Origin: Streptosporangiaceae bacterium | GTDB lineage: Bacteria > Actinomycetota > Actinomycetes > Streptosporangiales > Streptosporangiaceae | NCBI GenBank assembly: GCA_030039095.1 | Contig: JASHQP010000083.1 | Coordinates: 1-5,865 of the forward strand | Length of the DNA: 5,865 nt | Direction of reading: 5' to 3' | Shown: positions 5,738 to 5,865 of the stretch, in pieces | Position numbering within the stretch: the first letter of the stretch is position 1 | How the letters are laid out: every line of letters begins with the position of its first letter | Notes under the pieces: model-generated | Databases searched by the model: none | What the model saw: the letters and a program-made list of their open reading frames with translations, nothing else | Told to the model about the DNA's origin: nothing | Program-made: the position numbers and the translations under genes

Positions 5738-5865
5738 CACGACGCCCCCGGCATCGCGCGCGCCACGCTCTGCAGCTCGGCCAGCACGCGCGCGAGGACC
5801 GCGTCGAACTCCGGCCGCAGCTCCGCCGGGTCGACTGCGACTCGAGTCGCTGCAAGCCGAAGCTC
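5734..5865 (-). CDS. paaC: Phenylacetyl-CoA 1,2-epoxidase subunit PaaC, C-terminal end (partial, apparently with internal deletion)
   Basis: Only the last 43 codons lie in the window; the gene enters from the right edge. Identification rests on position just before paaD and on two matches to PaaC C-termini: AVDPAELRPEFDAVL resembles the VDPxxLRxxWEAEV segment, and the terminal LAELQSVARAMPGASW resembles the LAEMQxLxRxxPGxxW ending. PaaC is the non-catalytic structural partner of PaaA in the epoxidase core. In relatives these two segments are separated by about 30 residues that include a conserved GxxGxHTEHLG motif. Here they are joined directly (VLARVLAELQS) with the frame kept. The TGA overlaps the paaD GTG (GTGA). 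Whether the protein is still functional cannot be judged from this fragment. Confidence 0.8.
   Translation of the reverse strand, partial: ELRLAATRVAVDPAELRPEFDAVLARVLAELQSVARAMPGASW

Noticed and set aside
5163..5855. In-frame upstream extension of the paaE reading frame to give a longer protein
   Set aside because: The extension lacks any domain and is a shadow of paaD and paaC. PaaE similarity and the ribosome-binding site begin at 5162.

Overview
This window reads as chromosomal DNA from a high-GC actinobacterium. Codon third positions are almost all G or C, GTG starts occur, and genes are packed in translationally coupled runs with ATGA, GTGA and TGATG junctions. Protein families are those common in Streptomyces/Streptosporangiales-type genomes; the genus cannot be fixed from the sequence alone. 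No RNA gene, insertion sequence, CRISPR array or phage element was seen.

Left part (1-2574, plus strand): a tight cassette of three genes. It opens with the 3' part of a DUF1028-family protein (start off the left edge), then a complete nitrilase-superfamily carbon-nitrogen hydrolase (308-1171), then a 12-helix NCS1 nucleobase/allantoin/hydantoin-type permease (1168-2574). The hydrolase and permease overlap by ATGA. The layout suggests uptake of a nitrogen-containing compound followed by C-N bond hydrolysis; the substrate is not readable from sequence. The end of the DUF1028 gene looks frame-disturbed.

Middle (2575-4119): a 259-base gap holds an apparent remnant of a secreted kelch/IPT-type protein. 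It is followed by a divergent pair separated by only 50 bases: a DUF2000 protein (minus strand) and an AraC-family regulator with an N-terminal cupin-like sensor (plus strand). The pair looks like a self-contained regulator/effector module.

Right part (4107-5865, minus strand): the distal end of a phenylacetate-degradation operon, read leftwards as paaC (3' end only), paaD, paaE. These encode parts of the phenylacetyl-CoA 1,2-epoxidase system: the structural subunit PaaC, the Fe-S maturation-type protein PaaD and the FAD/2Fe-2S reductase PaaE. paaA and paaB would be expected beyond the right edge. paaE converges on the AraC gene with a 13-base tail overlap and no obvious terminator. The visible PaaC tail appears to lack about 30 conserved residues, the most surprising single observation here, together with the kelch/IPT remnant.
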